From: QHXW01 sp963768075
GTDB lineage: Bacteria; Acidobacteriota; Terriglobia; Bryobacterales; Bryobacteraceae
Direction: 5' to 3'
Length of the DNA: 64,000 nt
NCBI GenBank assembly: GCA_963768075.1
Contig: CAVYHD010000018.1
Location: 186,001 to 250,000, forward strand
Shown: positions 61,664 through 64,000 of the stretch, piece after piece
How the letters are laid out: each line of letters starts with the position of its first letter
Numbering within the stretch: the first letter of the stretch is position 1
Program-made: the position numbers and the translations under genes
The notes under the pieces: generated by a model
What the model was told of the DNA's origin: nothing
The model's input: the letters and a program-made list of their open reading frames with translations, nothing else
The model's database searches: none

Positions 61664-62251
61664 CTACTCCAGGTTGGTGTGCCGGGCGCGCATCTGCTCC
61701 GGCGATTGTCCGGTTTTCTCGCGCAGCAGAATCGATATTAGATCAAAGAACACCAGCTGCGCGGCTTCGTACAGACTGCCCATGGGGAGAAGACTGGTGG
61801 GACCGCCTCGATCATTGGCCATGGTCTGAGCGGGCAGTTCTATCATCACATCCGCCGAACGCGGTGCCGGCCCTTCGGGCTGGGCAGTGATGAGCATGGT
61901 GCGCGCTCCCGCTTCTCGCGCCACGCCAGCGAGCGCCATGACCGTCGAAAAAAAGCCAGGCCCGGCGCTGGCAATGAGCAAATCGCCCTTGCCGACCGGC
62001 GGCGTAGTCATGTCGCCCACCACATGCGCGTCCAAGCCGAGGTGCATGAGACGCATGCACAGGGCTTTCATCATGAGTCCTTCACGGCCGACTCCGTAGC
62101 AGGCGATACGCCGGGCCTTGAGGATTTCTTCGCACGTGCGAACAGCCGCATCCGCCGCCACGCCATCAAAGACCGTCCCGATTTCCGAGAGCGCCTGGCG
62201 GGCCATCGCCTGCACGCGATTACCTTCTTCTATGCCCTCGCGCGCGTGCAT
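61664..62251 (-). CDS. SIS-domain sugar isomerase (6-phospho-3-hexuloisomerase-like)
   Basis: 195 residues, one SIS domain: RRIACYGVGREGLMMKALCM, then DLLIASAGPGFFSTVMALAGVA and a C-terminal region SLYEAAQLVFFDLISILLRE. The helix after the first strand and the length suit hexuloisomerase HxlB-type enzymes. First gene of the sugar set, 22 bases after the TonB-dependent protein stop. Confidence 0.85.
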   Translation of the reverse strand: MHAREGIEEGNRVQAMARQALSEIGTVFDGVAADAAVRTCEEILKARRIACYGVGREGLMMKALCMRLMHLGLDAHVVGDMTTPPVGKGDLLIASAGPGFFSTVMALAGVAREAGARTMLITAQPEGPAPRSADVMIELPAQTMANDRGGPTSLLPMGSLYEAAQLVFFDLISILLREKTGQSPEQMRARHTNLE

Positions 62252-62273
62252 CGTCTCTACATCCCCGACGAGT

Positions 62274-64000
62274 TTAGAATTCCAAACGAAAAGTCGCCTG
62301 GCCTTGGCGGTTGGGGAGTTGTGAGCTCAGGTTGGTCACTTGCCCAAACGTCGAATCCAGGGAATTGTTATCGGGACTTTGCAGTTGCGTCCGGCTAAAG
62401 AGATTGAAATAGTCGATGCGTAAAGTTGCCTTCACGTGTTCGCCAATGTGAAAGTACTTCATTGCCGCAATGTTCTCGTCCCTCAGCGGCGGCGTCCGCA
62501 AGGCGGAATAAGCACGCAGCGAATCGCCAAGTTGCCACGGTCCGGTGTTGACAAACGCATTTGTCGGAAACTGTACGGGCTGCGTCCCGTTATGATTCGA
62601 AAACCAGTTAAACGACAGATTGTAGTTATAAGTTGTCAGCGGCACGCTGGGATCGATATTTGGCCGGTCAAAGCTATTCACGAGCAGTGGATTGTAGGAA
62701 TTGTAAGCTCCAAAGGGAAAGCCGCCCGCATAAGTCATAATTGCGCTGACCTGCCAACCACCTAGCACCTGAGCCACGGGGCCCCTTGAATTCATGTATC
62801 TTTTTCCGTAGCCGAAGGGCAGCTCGTAGGTTAAGACTGTCTTTTGAGAATATATCTGGTCGATACCGGAAGGCACATATTCCGGCGTCGAGTTAAATGC
62901 ATTCAACCCGTTGGGTGAAAAGGGTGCAGAGCCGACATAGGTATTTGCCATGAGTCTTCCCATCGTCAGATTCGATAGAAAGCTCAGTCCGCCAGTGAAG
63001 CGTTTCTCTACCTGGAGCTGTACAGCATTGTAAAAAGCAGTCCCAGCATCTTCGTACACCGGGAAGAAGCCGGAGTATTGAGGAAATGGTGTCAAGGCCT
63101 GTATCAGTGTAGCCGAGGCGCCGAACTGCTGGATGTATTGCGGATAAGGGGGCTTAAAGCCTGCGGCGACGACCGCCGGCGAATTGATCGGCTCACCCAA
63201 GAGCGCTCCGTATTGAAGAACTGAGGGGTTTGGCTGGTTATTCAAAGACAGAGTAGTGGGAAGGTGAATGGCGCGGTTGCCGACGTAGTTGGCGGTCAGG
63301 AACATCTTCCAAGGAAGCTCTCTCTGTATGCCGATGTTCCAGGCGGAAATGTATGGTGCTCTGCCAACCTTCTGGGGATCGAAGGCGAATATGACGCCTC
63401 CATTGCCGATCGACGAACTGAAGGGAGTCGGCTGCGGCAAAGGCAGGGGATTGGTATCCCAACTACCCACACCTGGAACGCTGCCACCGCTGGAGTTGCG
63501 AAGGTATGTGCCGGCCAGCAGGGATGACATGAAGGAGGCGGCGAAAGAGGTCCCAAATTCATAGGCACCACCATCCAGTGTGCTTACATAACCGCCCGCC
63601 CGGATAACCGTCTTCGAGTTCAGCCTGTAGGCAACACCGCCTCGGGGCTGGAAGTACTTCCAGTGAATGTCAGCGCGATTGATTCCTGAGCACCCATCGC
63701 AATTACCAAATTTCGTAGCACCGCCGGGAATTCCGCCCGCGCCCGGATCCGGCAACGTAGGATCCACATAGATGATCTGGTTACTACTCTCGGTAAATGG
63801 AACCATGACGTCCCAGCGGAGGCCGATATTCAAAGTCAGCCGGCTGTTGACTTTGATCTCGTCCTCGGCATAACTAGCGAATTCTTTGTTCCGCAAGTGA
63901 TCCAGCGGGGAAAGCTGGCGTTCGTCAGAATCGGCCAAACCCAGGAGAAAGCTTGCAAAGGAGCTGCCGTCACTTCCAAAATTTGGACTGCTGGAATTCG
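62274..64000 (-). CDS. TonB-dependent (Oar-like) outer-membrane protein, 5' end beyond the window
   Basis: The frame is open to the window edge (64000); only the C-terminal about 575 residues are seen. Features: LRNKEFASYAEDEIKVNSRLTLNIGLRWD, repeated aromatic-ended strands and a final QATFRLEF, typical for outer-membrane barrels of the acidobacterial carboxypeptidase-regulatory/Oar family. It imports or displays large substrates. The sugar-isomerase and glycosidase genes follow it on the same strand. Confidence 0.9.
   Translation of the reverse strand, partial: NSSSPNFGSDGSSFASFLLGLADSDERQLSPLDHLRNKEFASYAEDEIKVNSRLTLNIGLRWDVMVPFTESSNQIIYVDPTLPDPGAGGIPGGATKFGNCDGCSGINRADIHWKYFQPRGGVAYRLNSKTVIRAGGYVSTLDGGAYEFGTSFAASFMSSLLAGTYLRNSSGGSVPGVGSWDTNPLPLPQPTPFSSSIGNGGVIFAFDPQKVGRAPYISAWNIGIQRELPWKMFLTANYVGNRAIHLPTTLSLNNQPNPSVLQYGALLGEPINSPAVVAAGFKPPYPQYIQQFGASATLIQALTPFPQYSGFFPVYEDAGTAFYNAVQLQVEKRFTGGLSFLSNLTMGRLMANTYVGSAPFSPNGLNAFNSTPEYVPSGIDQIYSQKTVLTYELPFGYGKRYMNSRGPVAQVLGGWQVSAIMTYAGGFPFGAYNSYNPLLVNSFDRPNIDPSVPLTTYNYNLSFNWFSNHNGTQPVQFPTNAFVNTGPWQLGDSLRAYSALRTPPLRDENIAAMKYFHIGEHVKATLRIDYFNLFSRTQLQSPDNNSLDSTFGQVTNLSSQLPNRQGQATFRLEF

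Noticed and set aside
1..64000. CRISPR arrays, tRNA or rRNA genes, intact insertion sequences
   Set aside because: No regularly spaced repeats, no recognisable RNA genes and no complete transposase were seen by reading.

Overview
The window reads as chromosomal DNA of a soil Acidobacteriota, most likely a Solibacter/Bryobacter-type lineage. Supporting signs are GC-rich genes with mixed strands, a DUF1552/DUF1592 secreted pair, an acidobacterial-type orphan MacB-like permease, a VWFA-related secreted protein, an Oar-like TonB-dependent outer-membrane protein, a PQQ dehydrogenase paired with a cytochrome, and an actinobacterial-type (group 1h) NiFe hydrogenase locus. No rRNA, tRNA, CRISPR array or intact mobile element was seen. 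The identification is inference from gene content, not a database match.

Layout. 0.2-7.4 kb: accessory single genes on both strands (seven-heme cytochrome with TPRs, truncated tyrosine recombinase, exonuclease III, VWA protein, Dabb protein, a decayed rhodanese, an ion channel, a solitary phage tail-tube-like protein). 7.7-11.4 kb: sodC and a compact ars operon (arsR-arsC-arsM-aquaporin-arsC) with no ArsB/Acr3 pump. 11.7-18.9 kb: a Met/His-rich secreted protein, the DUF1592-DUF1552 pair and, divergently, two translationally coupled leucine-rich-repeat proteins. 19-26.7 kb: a VTT-domain membrane protein, a frameshifted membrane protein, a small conserved protein, an exported RidA, an outer-membrane barrel, a cupredoxin and an ADOP permease.

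27-47.1 kb is the centrepiece: about 20 kb, all on the + strand, for a high-affinity-type hydrogenase. It opens with an orphan second copy of the hydrogenase small subunit, 9 bp ahead of a PAS histidine kinase. A second PAS kinase and a NarL-type regulator follow. Then come the structural genes hhyS-hhyL, a NifU-like protein lacking one cluster cysteine, four unknown accessory proteins, a maturation protease and a small membrane protein (both frameshifted), a YceI protein, hypC-D-E, a double-SIS protein, a glutaredoxin-like protein and hypF-A-B, closed by a hairpin terminator. The layout suggests that the duplicated small subunit and the kinases sense hydrogen or redox state and control the enzyme; this is inference.

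47.2-64 kb: a lipoprotein, a Gfo/Idh/MocA oxidoreductase and a lipase; then a minimal class II lanthipeptide locus (82-aa precursor plus 1084-aa LanM) with no transporter, protease or immunity gene nearby. After it come an SDR, a diheme cytochrome/PQQ dehydrogenase pair, an autoregulated MarR next to a pirin, a Gly/Tyr-rich secreted protein, and a sugar-use set (glycosidase-like protein, TIM-barrel isomerase, SIS isomerase) downstream of a TonB-dependent receptor-like protein that runs off the window edge.
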